A DNA stretch of 64,000 nucleotides from Lysobacteraceae bacterium (lineage in GTDB: Bacteria; Pseudomonadota; Gammaproteobacteria; Nitrococcales; AK92): assembly GCA_012523465.1 (NCBI GenBank), contig JAAYIK010000013.1:62001-126000 (forward strand), in the 5' to 3' direction. Under the pieces are notes generated by a model that searched no databases, was not told where the DNA came from, and saw only the letters and a program-made list of their open reading frames with translations. Of the stretch, positions 26,882-35,770 are shown in pieces. A program made the translations under genes and the position numbers. Each line of letters begins with the position of its first letter. Positions within the stretch are counted from its first letter, which is position 1.

Positions 26882-27565
26882 TCAATCGACGCTGACCCTG
26901 AGGGCGGCGGCGATAGCCATGGGCGCAAAGCTTAGCGAGAACAGCATGAGGCTGGCGATCAGATACAGCTGGCCGCGGGCCGGCAGGCCGGCGGCGGAGG
27001 CCTCGACGGCCGCCGCGGCAAACACCAGCACCGGCACGTAGAGCGGCAGTATCAGCAGCGACAGCAGCATGCCGCCCCGCCGCAGGCGTACCGTCAGCGC
27101 CGCCCCAATGGCGCCGATGGCGCTCAGGATGGGGGTGCCCAGCAAAAGCCCGCTGGCCAGGGTGAGGAGGGCCGGGGCTGGCAGATTGAGCATAGCGCCA
27201 AGCAGGGGGGCGACCAGCACCAGCGGCAGCCCGGTCACCAGCCAGTGGGCGAAGATCTTGGCCAGCACCAGCAACGGCAAGGGATGGGGGCTCAGCACGA
27301 GCTGCTCCAGGCTACCGTCATCGTGGTCGGAGCGGAACAGCTGATCCAGCGAGAGCAGGGTGGCGAGCAGCGCGGCGACCCAAATGATGCCTGGCGCTAG
27401 CAGGCGCAGTACGCCCGGTTCCGGACTGGTGGCCAGCGGAAACAGGCTCACCACTAGAGCGAAGAAGATCAGCGGGTTGAGCAGCTCGCTACGGGCCCGA
27501 AACGCCAGCAGCAAATCGCGACGCAGCAGGGCGAGTATCGCCCGGAGCAAGGAAGGCTGGTTCAT
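26882..27565 (-). CDS. ccmB: haem exporter membrane subunit CcmB
   Basis: A 227-residue inner-membrane protein with six hydrophobic segments, part of the System I cytochrome c maturation ABC complex. Diagnostic stretches are LLRRDLLLAFRARSELLNPLIFF near the start and DDGSLEQLVLSPHPLPLLVLAKI in the middle. It overlaps the 3' end of ccmA by 4 bp. ccmC, ccmD, ccmE and the rest are not next to it, so the maturation genes are split in this genome or follow elsewhere. Confidence 0.95.
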   Translation of the reverse strand: MNQPSLLRAILALLRRDLLLAFRARSELLNPLIFFALVVSLFPLATSPEPGVLRLLAPGIIWVAALLATLLSLDQLFRSDHDDGSLEQLVLSPHPLPLLVLAKIFAHWLVTGLPLVLVAPLLGAMLNLPAPALLTLASGLLLGTPILSAIGAIGAALTVRLRRGGMLLSLLILPLYVPVLVFAAAAVEASAAGLPARGQLYLIASLMLFSLSFAPMAIAAALRVSVD

Positions 27566-28188
27566 GTGCCTAGCTTCAGTCGGCGCCGCTGCGGGACCTC
27601 GACTGGCTGGTGCGAGGTCATGACCACCATGCCGCCGCGGTCGAGGTGGCGCTTGATCAGCTCGGTCATGAGTTCGACGCCAGTGTGGTCCAGCGCGGTA
27701 AAGGGTTCATCGAGTATCCAGAGAGGGGCCGGTCGCAGCAGCAGGCGCGCCAGCGCGGTGCGACGCTGCTGGCCGGCCGACAGGGTGTAGGCGGGCTGTT
27801 CGGCGTGGGCAGCCACGCCCATGGTCTCCAGCGCGACTCCGATGCCGCCGCCACCCATGAAGTCGACCACGAAACGCAGGTTTTCCGTCCCGGTCAGGCC
27901 GCTCTTGAGCCCCGTCTGATGGCCGACGTAGTGCAACGCCAGCGCATACTCGGCGCGTTGGCGTCGGATGGGAACGTCGTTCCAGTAAATCTCGCCGTCC
28001 TCGGGCAGGCTGAGCCCGGCCAGCATGCGCAGCAGGCTGGTCTTGCCGGAGCCGTTCGGACCTTCGATCTGCAGCAGCTCTCCGGCTCCGACCTGCAGAT
28101 TGAGCTCATCGAACAGCAGCAGATCGCCCCGCAGGCAGGCCAGTTTTTCGGCGCGCAGCGTGTTGTGAGAATCGTACCTGATTGCCAT
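27562..28188 (-). CDS. ccmA: cytochrome c biogenesis ATP-binding protein CcmA
   Basis: A 208-residue ABC ATPase that drives release of haem-loaded CcmE with CcmB, CcmC and CcmD. Walker A is GPNGSGKTS (residues about 43-51), the signature LSAGQQRRTALARLLL lies near 137-152, and Walker B is LWILDEPFTALD. The length matches the short CcmA family. Start ATG 28188 (MAIRYDSHNTLRAEKLACLRG, shown in part). The truncated phosphatase-like gene ends 74 bp upstream on the same strand. Confidence 0.94.
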   Translation of the reverse strand: MAIRYDSHNTLRAEKLACLRGDLLLFDELNLQVGAGELLQIEGPNGSGKTSLLRMLAGLSLPEDGEIYWNDVPIRRQRAEYALALHYVGHQTGLKSGLTGTENLRFVVDFMGGGGIGVALETMGVAAHAEQPAYTLSAGQQRRTALARLLLRPAPLWILDEPFTALDHTGVELMTELIKRHLDRGGMVVMTSHQPVEVPQRRRLKLGT

Positions 28189-28262
28189 GCATGCTCCCCA
28201 TGCCGGTCGCTATCCTGGCCCAGCTTGGCGCGGGGAACAAGTCCGACTGTGAGAACGCGGTG

Positions 28263-28889
28263 TCAGTGCCGGCTCAGCCGAGCCAGCAGCCGGGGCAGCT
28301 CGCGCAGGCGCCGCAAGGCCTTGCCGCGATGCCAGTCGATGGCCGGTTCGATCTCGTGCCCGTCCTCGCGCTGCCGCGCCCGCAGGCGCGGGCGCTGCGC
28401 CAGCAGTATCGCTAATGCGGCGTCGAGCTGCGACACATGCTCGGCAGCAACCCGTCTGGTGCATACCGACAGTGCATAGCGCCGGTGCTCGACGACCAGC
28501 CCCGCTACGGGCGGCAGCTCGATGAGACAGGCCTCGTAACAGTCGTCCAGCTCGGCGCGGTAATCGGCGCCGAATTCCCAGCAAATGTCCGATTCGCTCG
28601 GGCCGGCGATCTCCAGGCCGTGGTTGCCGAGATAGAACAGCTGCGGTAGGCCGACCCGCCGGCGCAGCTCGATGAGCTCCAGGCGGCTGATGACGGCGGT
28701 GGGATGGTGCCCCGCCAGGTCGCGCAACATGTCCAAGGCGGCCGGCTTGGTTCCCGGGGTGGCGTCGCGCAAGGCAGTGTCGTAGTCGAGGCAGACGAGC
28801 AGGGAAGGGCCTGCCCCAGCGCGGCTGCGCGACCTGGCTTCGCGTGGGACGGGCTGCTGGGCGCGGGACGGGCGCGGCTCAGTAGGCAC
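28263..28889 (-). CDS. truncated trehalose-phosphatase-like HAD protein
   Basis: Resembles trehalose-6-phosphate phosphatase (OtsB) but is shortened and altered. The first HAD motif reads LDYDTAL where the family has DxDGT. The motif II region is ISRLELIELRR in place of SGR. The middle YLGNHGLEI and the lysine region DWHRGKALRRL are kept. The protein then stops, so the usual C-terminal part with GDDxTDE, which binds Mg2+, is missing; the next bases lead straight to ccmA. It overlaps the 3' end of otsA, and I use the GTG at 28889 as start (208 residues). It may be inactive, regulatory, or a decaying gene; only experiment can tell. Confidence 0.65.
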   Translation of the reverse strand: MPTEPRPSRAQQPVPREARSRSRAGAGPSLLVCLDYDTALRDATPGTKPAALDMLRDLAGHHPTAVISRLELIELRRRVGLPQLFYLGNHGLEIAGPSESDICWEFGADYRAELDDCYEACLIELPPVAGLVVEHRRYALSVCTRRVAAEHVSQLDAALAILLAQRPRLRARQREDGHEIEPAIDWHRGKALRRLRELPRLLARLSRH

Positions 28890-30408
28890 GCGGCAGGTAC
28901 TCGCCTGCAACGGCGCTTGGACTCGGCCTGCGCTTGGCCGAGGCGGCCAGGAAGGCGTCAGCCCAGCGGTGGACGTCCTGGCTGCGTATCGTCCGTCTCA
29001 GTAGCCGCATGCGCTGTTTGCGCTGGTCGATCCGCATGTCGAAAGCGCGATGAATGCGCTCGGCCGATTGCTCGATGTCGTGAGGGTTGATCAGCAGGGC
29101 GCCTTTGTGCAGTTGGGCCGCGGCGCCGGCAAACTCCGACAGGATCAGGACGCCGTCGTTGTCGATCTTGGAGGCGCAGTACTCCTTGGCAACCAGATTC
29201 ATTCCGTCCTTGAGCGACGTCACTAGGGCGATGTCGGCGGCGACGTAGTAGGCCACCAGCTCTTCGAAGGGAAGGCTGTGGAACATGTAGTGGATGGGGA
29301 CCCAGCCCGATTCGGTGAACTCGCCGTTGATCTCGCTGATCAGCCCTTCCATGTCGAGGCGCAGCTGGTTGTAGTCGGGGATCTCCCGCCGGCTGGGCAC
29401 GACATGCTGCACCAGATGGACCTGACCGTGCATTTCCGGATAGCGGCGCAGCGCGTAACGGAAGGCATTGAGCCGGTTCAGCAGCCCCTTGGTGTAGTCG
29501 AGGCGGTCAACGCCGAGGATGATCTTGCGGTCGCCGAGATCGGCCCGCAGTTGCCGGGCGCGTTGCTGCACCTGATCGGTGGCGGCGGTGTTGGCCAGGC
29601 GATCGAAATCGATGCCGATGGGAAAGACGCCGACGGCGATTTCCTTGCCAATGTGGGTCCTGCCGTCTTCGCCCAAGCTGTCGTGCACCCGCAGCCGTAC
29701 AACGGAACCCGTACCTTCGACGTTGGCGTGGAAGAGGGCGCGCACGCAATAGAGGAAGTTGCGGCGATCGCGCAGGGTCTGGAAGCCGATGGCGTCGTAG
29801 GCCAGCAAATCGCTGAGGATGTCAAAGCGCCACGGCATCTTCAGGAAGATCTCCAGCGGCGGAAAAGGCGTGTGCAAAAAGAACCCGGTGGTGGCCGGCA
29901 CACCCAAGCGTTGCAGCTCGGAGGCGACCGACATCAGGTGGTAGTCGTGCACCCAAACGAAGTCGTCGGCATCGCAGACCTCGGCAGTTACCGCGGCGAA
30001 GCGGCGATTGACCTCCTGATAGGTCTGCCAGTAAGTAGGCTCGAAGTTGCAGTTCGTGAACAGGTCGTGGAACAGCGGCCAGATGACCTCGTTGGAGAAG
30101 CCGAAATAAAAGCCGTTGACGTCCTCTTCGCTGAGCATGACCGGCTTGAAGGTGCAGCCGTAGTCGCTGCTGACCTGCTCCAGCGCCGGTCCGACCTGGA
30201 ATTCAGTGGCATCCGTCGTGCCCGGCCAGCCGATCCAGATTCCGCCGCGCCGCTGCAGCACCGGCACCAGTGCGCTGACCAATCCGCCGCTGGACGGCTT
30301 GGCTTCCCATTGGCCGTCTTCGCGTTGATTGAGCACCAGGGGGAGACGGTTGGAAACGACGATCAGGCGATCCGGCACTGGGTCTCTTTGACGATTGCGA
30401 AGCATCAC
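28879..30408 (-). CDS. otsA: alpha,alpha-trehalose-phosphate synthase (UDP-forming), GT20 family
   Basis: A 509-residue retaining glycosyltransferase that joins UDP-glucose and glucose-6-phosphate. Family marks are LIVVSNRLPLV and SSGGLVSAL (residues about 15-50), VWVHDYHLM (about 153-161), FFLHTPFPP, GVDRLDYTKGL, and DGMNLVAKEY with LSEFAGAA near the C-terminus. It makes the stress solute trehalose together with a phosphatase. A glucosylglycerol-phosphate synthase role cannot be excluded from sequence alone, because the families are close. The start ATG 30408 is one codon before a second ATG. Confidence 0.88.
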   Translation of the reverse strand: MMLRNRQRDPVPDRLIVVSNRLPLVLNQREDGQWEAKPSSGGLVSALVPVLQRRGGIWIGWPGTTDATEFQVGPALEQVSSDYGCTFKPVMLSEEDVNGFYFGFSNEVIWPLFHDLFTNCNFEPTYWQTYQEVNRRFAAVTAEVCDADDFVWVHDYHLMSVASELQRLGVPATTGFFLHTPFPPLEIFLKMPWRFDILSDLLAYDAIGFQTLRDRRNFLYCVRALFHANVEGTGSVVRLRVHDSLGEDGRTHIGKEIAVGVFPIGIDFDRLANTAATDQVQQRARQLRADLGDRKIILGVDRLDYTKGLLNRLNAFRYALRRYPEMHGQVHLVQHVVPSRREIPDYNQLRLDMEGLISEINGEFTESGWVPIHYMFHSLPFEELVAYYVAADIALVTSLKDGMNLVAKEYCASKIDNDGVLILSEFAGAAAQLHKGALLINPHDIEQSAERIHRAFDMRIDQRKQRMRLLRRTIRSQDVHRWADAFLAASAKRRPSPSAVAGEYLPRAY

Positions 30409-30797
30409 TGCACCTCACCAAGACAATCCCTTGCCTTGACAGTGGATGGGACGCGGCTGCCATCTGCAGGGCGAGGCCAGGCGGCAGGGTGCCGCGACGG
30501 CACGCGCCTTGGCAGGCAGTCGCCCGGAGTGGGCGAGGCGGCGCGCGTAATTAAGCAAACTTTAATATTCAAGGTTGGGTTTGGATTTTCCGTTGCCAAG
30601 TGACGACAGTCTTCCGGCGGCGAGCCGGTTCGGGCCCGCTGCTGCGGCCGTCGATGCGCTGCATGCAGGGCGGATGCTTGGACCTGTCGACATCTGGCCC
30701 AAGCTAGGGATGCGTCAGAGATTTGGTGGCCGCCTTGGCTACAGGCAAGTGCGGTGACCAGCGCGATTCCTTCCAAGTCAGGAAAGCAAGTCAAGGA
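30409..30797. other. divergent gap between otsA and the MFS gene
   Basis: About 390 bp without a supported gene. The part near 30545-30600 is distinctly AT-rich (TTAATATTCAA and TAATTAAGC) against GC-rich surroundings and is the likely promoter area for otsA. I see no clean -35/-10 pair and no terminator. Confidence 0.4.
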
Positions 30798-32141
30798 ATG
30801 ACGCAGGCGCTACGCTCCATCTACGTGATCCTGGTCAGCCTCGCGCTGTTTACCGCCGGTAGCGGCATGCTGGGCACGCTGCTGGGCGTGCGCATGGCGA
30901 TCGAGGGATTCAGCCATCACTCCATCGGGCCCATCCTGGCCTGCTATTCGTTCGGCTTCGTGCTGGGCACGCTGTACATGGTCCGGGTCATTCGCCGGGT
31001 GGGCCACATCCGCTCGTTCGCCGCTTTCGCCGCCATAGCCTGCATCTCGGCACTGGCTCACCCGCTTTGGATCGATGGCGTGTTCTGGGCCTTGCTGCGG
31101 GCGGTGACGGGGTTTTGCGGCGCCGGGCTGGTGATGGTGATGGAGAGCTGGATCAACGACCGGGCCAGCAACCAGATCCGGGGCACCATCATGGCCACCT
31201 ATGCCGCCACATCCAATCTGGCGCAAAGCAGCGGACAGTTCGGTCTGGGCCTGGGCAAGCCGGAAAGCTACGTGCTGTTCAGCATCTGCGCTGCCTTGAT
31301 CGCGGCTTCGCTGGTGCCGCTGGCCCTGACCCGCTCCAAGGCGCCGCTGCTCGAAAGTCATGAGCGGATGGGAGTGCGCAAGCTTTTCGATCTGGCTCCG
31401 ATCGGCATCGTCGGCGCTTTCATTGCCGGCGTTGCCATGGCCGGCATGATGGCGGTGCTGCCGGTCTACGCGCAGCAGGAAGGCTACAGCGTGCAGAGCA
31501 TCTCCCTGCTGATGGGGATCGCCGTGCTGGCCAGCATGGCAACGCAATGGCCGGTAGGACGGCTGTCGGACCGGGTCGATCGGCGCGCCTTGATCGTCCT
31601 GCTAGCCTTGCTGGGCCTGCTGGTATCACTGCCGCTGAGCCGGCAGGAAGGCGACAGTTTTATGCTGCTGGTGGCGCTGGCCGCGGCCTTCGTCGGCATT
31701 GCAGGCACCATGTATCCCATGTGCGTCGCTCTCACCAATGATCAGCTGCATTCCCACCAGATGGTCAGTGCCAGTGGCACGCTGCTGCTGATCTTTGGCA
31801 TCGGCACCATTGTCGGTCCGGTCGGGGGATCCCTGGCGATGCAGTATCTCGGTGGCGCCGGGCTGTTCACGTTTCTCGGCGCCGCGATGGCGTTGGTCTC
31901 GGCTTTCGGGCTATACCGCTACCTACGGGCCAAGCCCATTGTCGTGGAGGAACAGGCCGAGTACGTGCCGGTCAGTGTGGTCGCGACGCCGGTCATCATG
32001 GAAGTCGATCCGCGCAATCCGGAGTTCGATCCACCGGTTAATATGCCACCGGTCGAGCGCCGCACGGGCATCCGGGACCGGCGCAAGGATAGCCAGAGCG
32101 GCGGACGCCGGCGTACCGACGCGGCCGACTTCAACGAATGA
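30798..32141 (+). CDS. MFS transporter (YcaD-like)
   Basis: A 447-residue inner-membrane carrier with about twelve hydrophobic segments. The pattern FTAGSGMLGTLLGVRM at the start, ESWINDRASNQIRGTIMATYAATSN in two parts, and the second-half signature GRLSDRVDRR place it with YcaD-type MFS proteins of unknown substrate. A hydrophilic C-terminal tail of about 60 residues ends with a basic run (RRTGIRDRRKDSQSGGRRR). The ATG at 30798 starts the first helix directly; longer in-frame starts add a segment with no membrane character. Confidence 0.85.
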   Translation: MTQALRSIYVILVSLALFTAGSGMLGTLLGVRMAIEGFSHHSIGPILACYSFGFVLGTLYMVRVIRRVGHIRSFAAFAAIACISALAHPLWIDGVFWALLRAVTGFCGAGLVMVMESWINDRASNQIRGTIMATYAATSNLAQSSGQFGLGLGKPESYVLFSICAALIAASLVPLALTRSKAPLLESHERMGVRKLFDLAPIGIVGAFIAGVAMAGMMAVLPVYAQQEGYSVQSISLLMGIAVLASMATQWPVGRLSDRVDRRALIVLLALLGLLVSLPLSRQEGDSFMLLVALAAAFVGIAGTMYPMCVALTNDQLHSHQMVSASGTLLLIFGIGTIVGPVGGSLAMQYLGGAGLFTFLGAAMALVSAFGLYRYLRAKPIVVEEQAEYVPVSVVATPVIMEVDPRNPEFDPPVNMPPVERRTGIRDRRKDSQSGGRRRTDAADFNE

Positions 32142-32276
32142 CCGCACACCTGCACGCCGCTGGCCCGGAGCGGTCCCTGCTATCGTCTTGATTAGCATTC
32201 CCTTGTATTGACCGTCTTTGCCCACAAGCTCAAATGCATGGATCGCGCGGGCTGGCAACCGAGGGAGTGGGTGCAG

Positions 32277-34065
32277 ATGGCGGCAACCGTCAGCGACTTC
32301 ATGCTGGAGCACCTGCATCAGTGGGGCGTGCGCCGGGTTTACGGCTATCCTGGTGATGGCATCAACGGCATCCTGGGCGCCGTCGGCCGCAATCCCGGGC
32401 TGATCGAGCTCATCCAAGTGCGCCATGAGGAAGAGGCGGCATTCATGGCGTCGGCGCATGCCAAGTACTCCAACGGCAAGCTGGGCGTGTGCCTGGCGAC
32501 CTCAGGTCCCGGCGCTATCCATCTCCTGAACGGCCTGTACGATGCCCGCAAGGACCACCAGCCGGTACTGGCCATCGTTGGCCAGGCGGCACGAATCAGC
32601 CTCGGCGCCCAGTACCAGCAGGAAGTTGACCTGGCCAGCCTGTTTAAGGATGTCGCTGGTGACTATGTGCAAACCGCCATGGTGCCGGCGCAGATGCGTC
32701 ATTTGATCGATGAAAGCGTGCGCATCGCGCTCTCCCAGCGCTGCGTCACCTGATTGATTGTGCCGCAGGACGTGCAGGACCTGCCGATGGAGGAGCCGCC
32801 GCGCAAGCACGGCTCGACCTTCTCGGGGCCTCGGCTACAGCGCGCCGCGGCTGGTCCCGCAGCGAGAGGATCTGCAGCGTGCGGCGGAGGTGCTCAACAG
32901 CGGCCGCAAGGTGGCGATGCTGGTCGGCGCCGGCGTGCGGGATGCGGTCAACGAGGTCATCGAGGTGGCGGAGCTGTTGGGAGCCGGTGTCGCCAAGGCG
33001 CTGCTGGGCAAGACTACGGTGCCCGACGATTTGCCTTTCGTCACCGGCGCCATTGGCCTGCTGGGGACCACGGCGACCGATCAGATGATGCGCAACTGCG
33101 ACACCCTGCTGGTTGTGGGCTCCAGCTTCCCCTATGCGGAATTCCTGCCGCCGCCCGGTCAGGCCCTAGGCGTGCAGATCGACATCGATGCTCGCATGCT
33201 GGGGGTGCGCTATCCCATGGAAGTGAATCTGCAGGGTGATGCGCGGGTGACACTGCAGGCGCTGCTGCCGCTGCTGCGGCGCAAAACCAGCCGGGGCTGG
33301 CGCCGGCGCATCGAGGGCTGGGTCGCCGATTGGTGGAAGACCGTGGAAAATCGCGCCCGGATGGGAGCCAAGCCGATCAACCCGCAGCGGGTGTTCTGGG
33401 AGCTGTCCGGCCGCCTGCCGGACAACTGCCTGATTGCCGCCGACAGCGGTTCCACCACCAACTGGTATGCCAGCGTCTTGCGCGTGCGGCGCGGCATGCT
33501 CGGCTCCCTGTCGGGCAACATGGCTAGCATGGGCCCGGCCATTCCCTATGTCGCTGCGGCCAAGTTCGTTTATCCGGAGCGTCCGGCGCTGGCCATCACC
33601 GGCGACGGTGCCATGCAAATGCTGGGCAATTCGGCCCTGATCACGGTGGCCAAATACTGGCGCCAGTGGGCCAACCCCCAGTTGGTGGTGTTGGTGGCCA
33701 ACAACCGTGATCTCAATCAAGTGACCTGGGAGCAGCGGGCGCTGCAGGGTGACCCCAAGCTGGCGGTGTCCCAGGACATTCCCGATTTCGATTACGACAA
33801 GTATGCGCAGATGCTCGGTCTGGTTGGACTGCGTCTGGAACGGCCCGAGGACATCGGCCCGCTGCTCGACGAGGCCTGGCGCTGGGACCGGCCGGTGGTG
33901 ATCAACGCCTACACCGACCCCAACGTGCCGCCGCTGCCGCCGCACATCACTCTGGAGCAGGCTCGCAACTACATCGGCGCTCTGTTGCGCGAGCCCGAGG
34001 CGGCGGGAATCGTGGCGCAGACGGTCAAGGGCATGCTTGGCCGCTATTTTCAACGCGCCGATTGA
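32277..34065 (+). pseudogene. ThDP-dependent enzyme (pyruvate oxidase / acetolactate synthase-like), disrupted
   Basis: Read together, two frames make one thiamine-diphosphate enzyme of the pyruvate oxidase type. The N-terminal part (from ATG 32277) has VYGYPGDGINGILGA and the catalytic Glu region RHEEEAAFMA. The central and C-terminal parts have AMLVGAGVRDA and the cofactor-binding ITGDGAMQMLGNSALITVAK with NNRDLNQVTWEQ. Two lesions lie about 75 bp apart. A TGA at 32751-32753 interrupts the frame, although the same frame continues sensibly after it (LIVPQDVQDLP). A +1 shift then occurs at the GGGG run near 32824-32827, after which the product continues as GLGYSAPRLVPQ. A sequencing error could explain one lesion; two suggest a decaying gene. 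Confidence 0.8.
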
Positions 34066-34111
34066 GGCGGCTTGCCGGCCTGATCGATGGATGCCAAGGG
34101 GACCGAAGCCT

Positions 34112-34459
34112 ATGCGAACGATACGAGCGGTTTTCCGGGATCACCTGCAGCAGGCGCTCCAGGAACTCCCTTGCAGTGACATCTGCAGCCTGTTTTCCGA
34201 GGACTGCGTGCTGGTCACCTGTTTTGGCACCTTTCACGGCCATGAGGGCGTGCGGCAGGCTGCCATTCTACTGGAAGAATATCTTCCAAATGCCCGTTAT
34301 AACTACGAAGAGTGCATACGTGAAGGTGAGCTTTGCTTTCTTGGTTGGTCGGCCGAGGCGGACGATGTCCGGGTTGATGATGGTGCCGATTCCTTTTTGA
34401 TCCAGGACGGCACCATCCGGGTAATGACGATTTCCTACACCAAGGTTCCGGCATCCTGA
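34112..34459 (+). CDS. NTF2/SnoaL-like family small protein
   Basis: A 115-residue protein resembling the nuclear transport factor 2-like superfamily, a cone-shaped fold used by many small enzymes and binding proteins. The pattern GHEGVRQAAILLEEYLP, then the hydrophobic strand run with FLGWSAEADDVRVDDGADSF and a final QDGTIRVMTISYT, fits SnoaL-like members. Function and ligand are unknown. It starts 46 bp after the broken ThDP-enzyme gene and is convergent with the SDR-like gene, with 1 bp between their ends. Confidence 0.7.
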   Translation: MRTIRAVFRDHLQQALQELPCSDICSLFSEDCVLVTCFGTFHGHEGVRQAAILLEEYLPNARYNYEECIREGELCFLGWSAEADDVRVDDGADSFLIQDGTIRVMTISYTKVPAS

Positions 34460-34460
34460 G

Positions 34461-35420
34461 TCAGCGCTCGGGGCGGCTCAGCGCCGCCCAGATGAGCAAG
34501 CCGGCCGCTGTCACCAATACAGCGGCAAGAGCCGGTCGGCCGACACCGCGAACATCCGGCGTATAGGGCAAGGCTGGCGTGGAGACGCCCGGCAGTGCGC
34601 TGCCATCCTCGGCGGGGGCTTGGGACGCAGCGGCGCCTGCGGTCAAACGCCTGTTCAGGCGCGGCGGCAGGCGTCCGGCCAGGTTGATGCGCCGGCCACC
34701 GCGGCTACCCAGCACCAGATTGCGCAGCGGGTGCTGGGCAGCATGGAGCACCGCCTCGGCGACCGGTCCGGCGGCATAGGACGGACGCGCTCCGGCAGAC
34801 TCGCCGGCCGGTGAATCGGTGCTGCGCGGCAAGCCCGTGGAGGAGCGCGCGGTCGGCGTGATCAAGGTAACGGCCACGGGGGTCTTGGCCTGCTCGATTT
34901 CGGCGCGCAGCGTGTCAGTGAAGCCTTTGATCGCTTGTCGGGCGACGGCGTCCATTCCCTGCGGCCCATCCTCTGCCGGCGCGGGAATGCCGACCGTGAT
35001 CAGCGCGCCACCGGTACGTTGCAAGTGGTGGACGGCAGCCAGCGACCCATGCACGACCCGCCAGTAAGTGGGGGCGAAGCCATCCTGCAGTGCTTCCAAG
35101 GACTGCTCCAGCAAGGGCCCTGCGCTTGCCGTTGCCGCCATGTTGATCCAGGTGTCGAAGCCGCCGAAACGCGCCAATGCCGCCTCGGTAATGCGCCGGG
35201 CCGCGCTGGCCGCAGTAGCGTCGGCGACCACGATCTCGACCTCGCCGCCGTCGGCGCGGATGTCCTCGGCGAGGGCACGCAGGGCGGGCTCTTCGTCCGC
35301 GGCCAGCAGCAGGCGCGCTCCCGCCTGGGCCGCGCGGCGGGCGAGGACCGGACCGACGCCCCCGGTGGCATTGGCGATGACCATGACCTGCTCGCGCAGC
35401 GGCTTGAGCCGAATTCTCAT
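34461..35420 (-). CDS. SDR-like protein lacking catalytic residues, with C-terminal membrane anchor
   Basis: A 319-residue relative of short-chain dehydrogenases. The N-terminal Rossmann part has VIANATGGVGPVLARRAAQAG in place of TGxxxGIG, followed by the normal DATAASAARRI and INMAAT (NNAG position). The catalytic region does not fit an enzyme: VGI replaces the Ser site, and the Tyr-x3-Lys position reads DAVARQ before AIKGFTDTLRAE, so Ser, Tyr and Lys are all gone. A Pro-rich linker leads to a hydrophobic segment (ALAAVLVTAAGLLIWAAL) at the very C-terminus, a tail anchor. ATG 35420 is chosen because of AGGAG 7 bp upstream. A binding or scaffolding role at the membrane is inference. Confidence 0.75.
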   Translation of the reverse strand: MRIRLKPLREQVMVIANATGGVGPVLARRAAQAGARLLLAADEEPALRALAEDIRADGGEVEIVVADATAASAARRITEAALARFGGFDTWINMAATASAGPLLEQSLEALQDGFAPTYWRVVHGSLAAVHHLQRTGGALITVGIPAPAEDGPQGMDAVARQAIKGFTDTLRAEIEQAKTPVAVTLITPTARSSTGLPRSTDSPAGESAGARPSYAAGPVAEAVLHAAQHPLRNLVLGSRGGRRINLAGRLPPRLNRRLTAGAAASQAPAEDGSALPGVSTPALPYTPDVRGVGRPALAAVLVTAAGLLIWAALSRPER

Positions 35421-35770
35421 TGGAGGCTCCTGCACAAGACGACGTCTGTGGAGATGCGGCCGGAAGGCTGCCTTGCAAACGGGAGCGCGGGGTAGAATTG
35501 AAGAGGGTCGCGGAGATGGCCGCGCGCTTTCCTATCAGCCGACTTGATTTCTTCAGATTTCTACATGAAAAAGATACGATCGTCTGGACGAATTTGTTGG
35601 CGCTGCGCTTTTCCAGCGGCGCCGTCTTGGCTTGCCGGGCTTGCCTGCCCGGCAGCATGGGATCGCAAGGTCCCAAATCGCCGCGCTAAGACAGCCGGCG
35701 CCCGGTGGTGCGTCAGCTGCGGACGCCGCAAGCATGACTTGCAGCAAGAACTCGATGGGAGGCGACGAGC
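35421..35770. other. intergenic stretch without a recognised gene
   Basis: About 350 bp between divergent genes. Open frames of 80-90 codons exist on both strands but show no family pattern. The part around 35545-35585 is AT-rich and may carry promoter elements; I see no clear pair. Confidence 0.4.

Noticed and set aside
32751-32753. TGA as a selenocysteine codon in the ThDP-enzyme gene
   Set aside because: A frameshift follows within 80 bp, there is no obvious SECIS-like hairpin right after the TGA, ThDP enzymes do not use selenocysteine, and the formate dehydrogenase here uses Cys.
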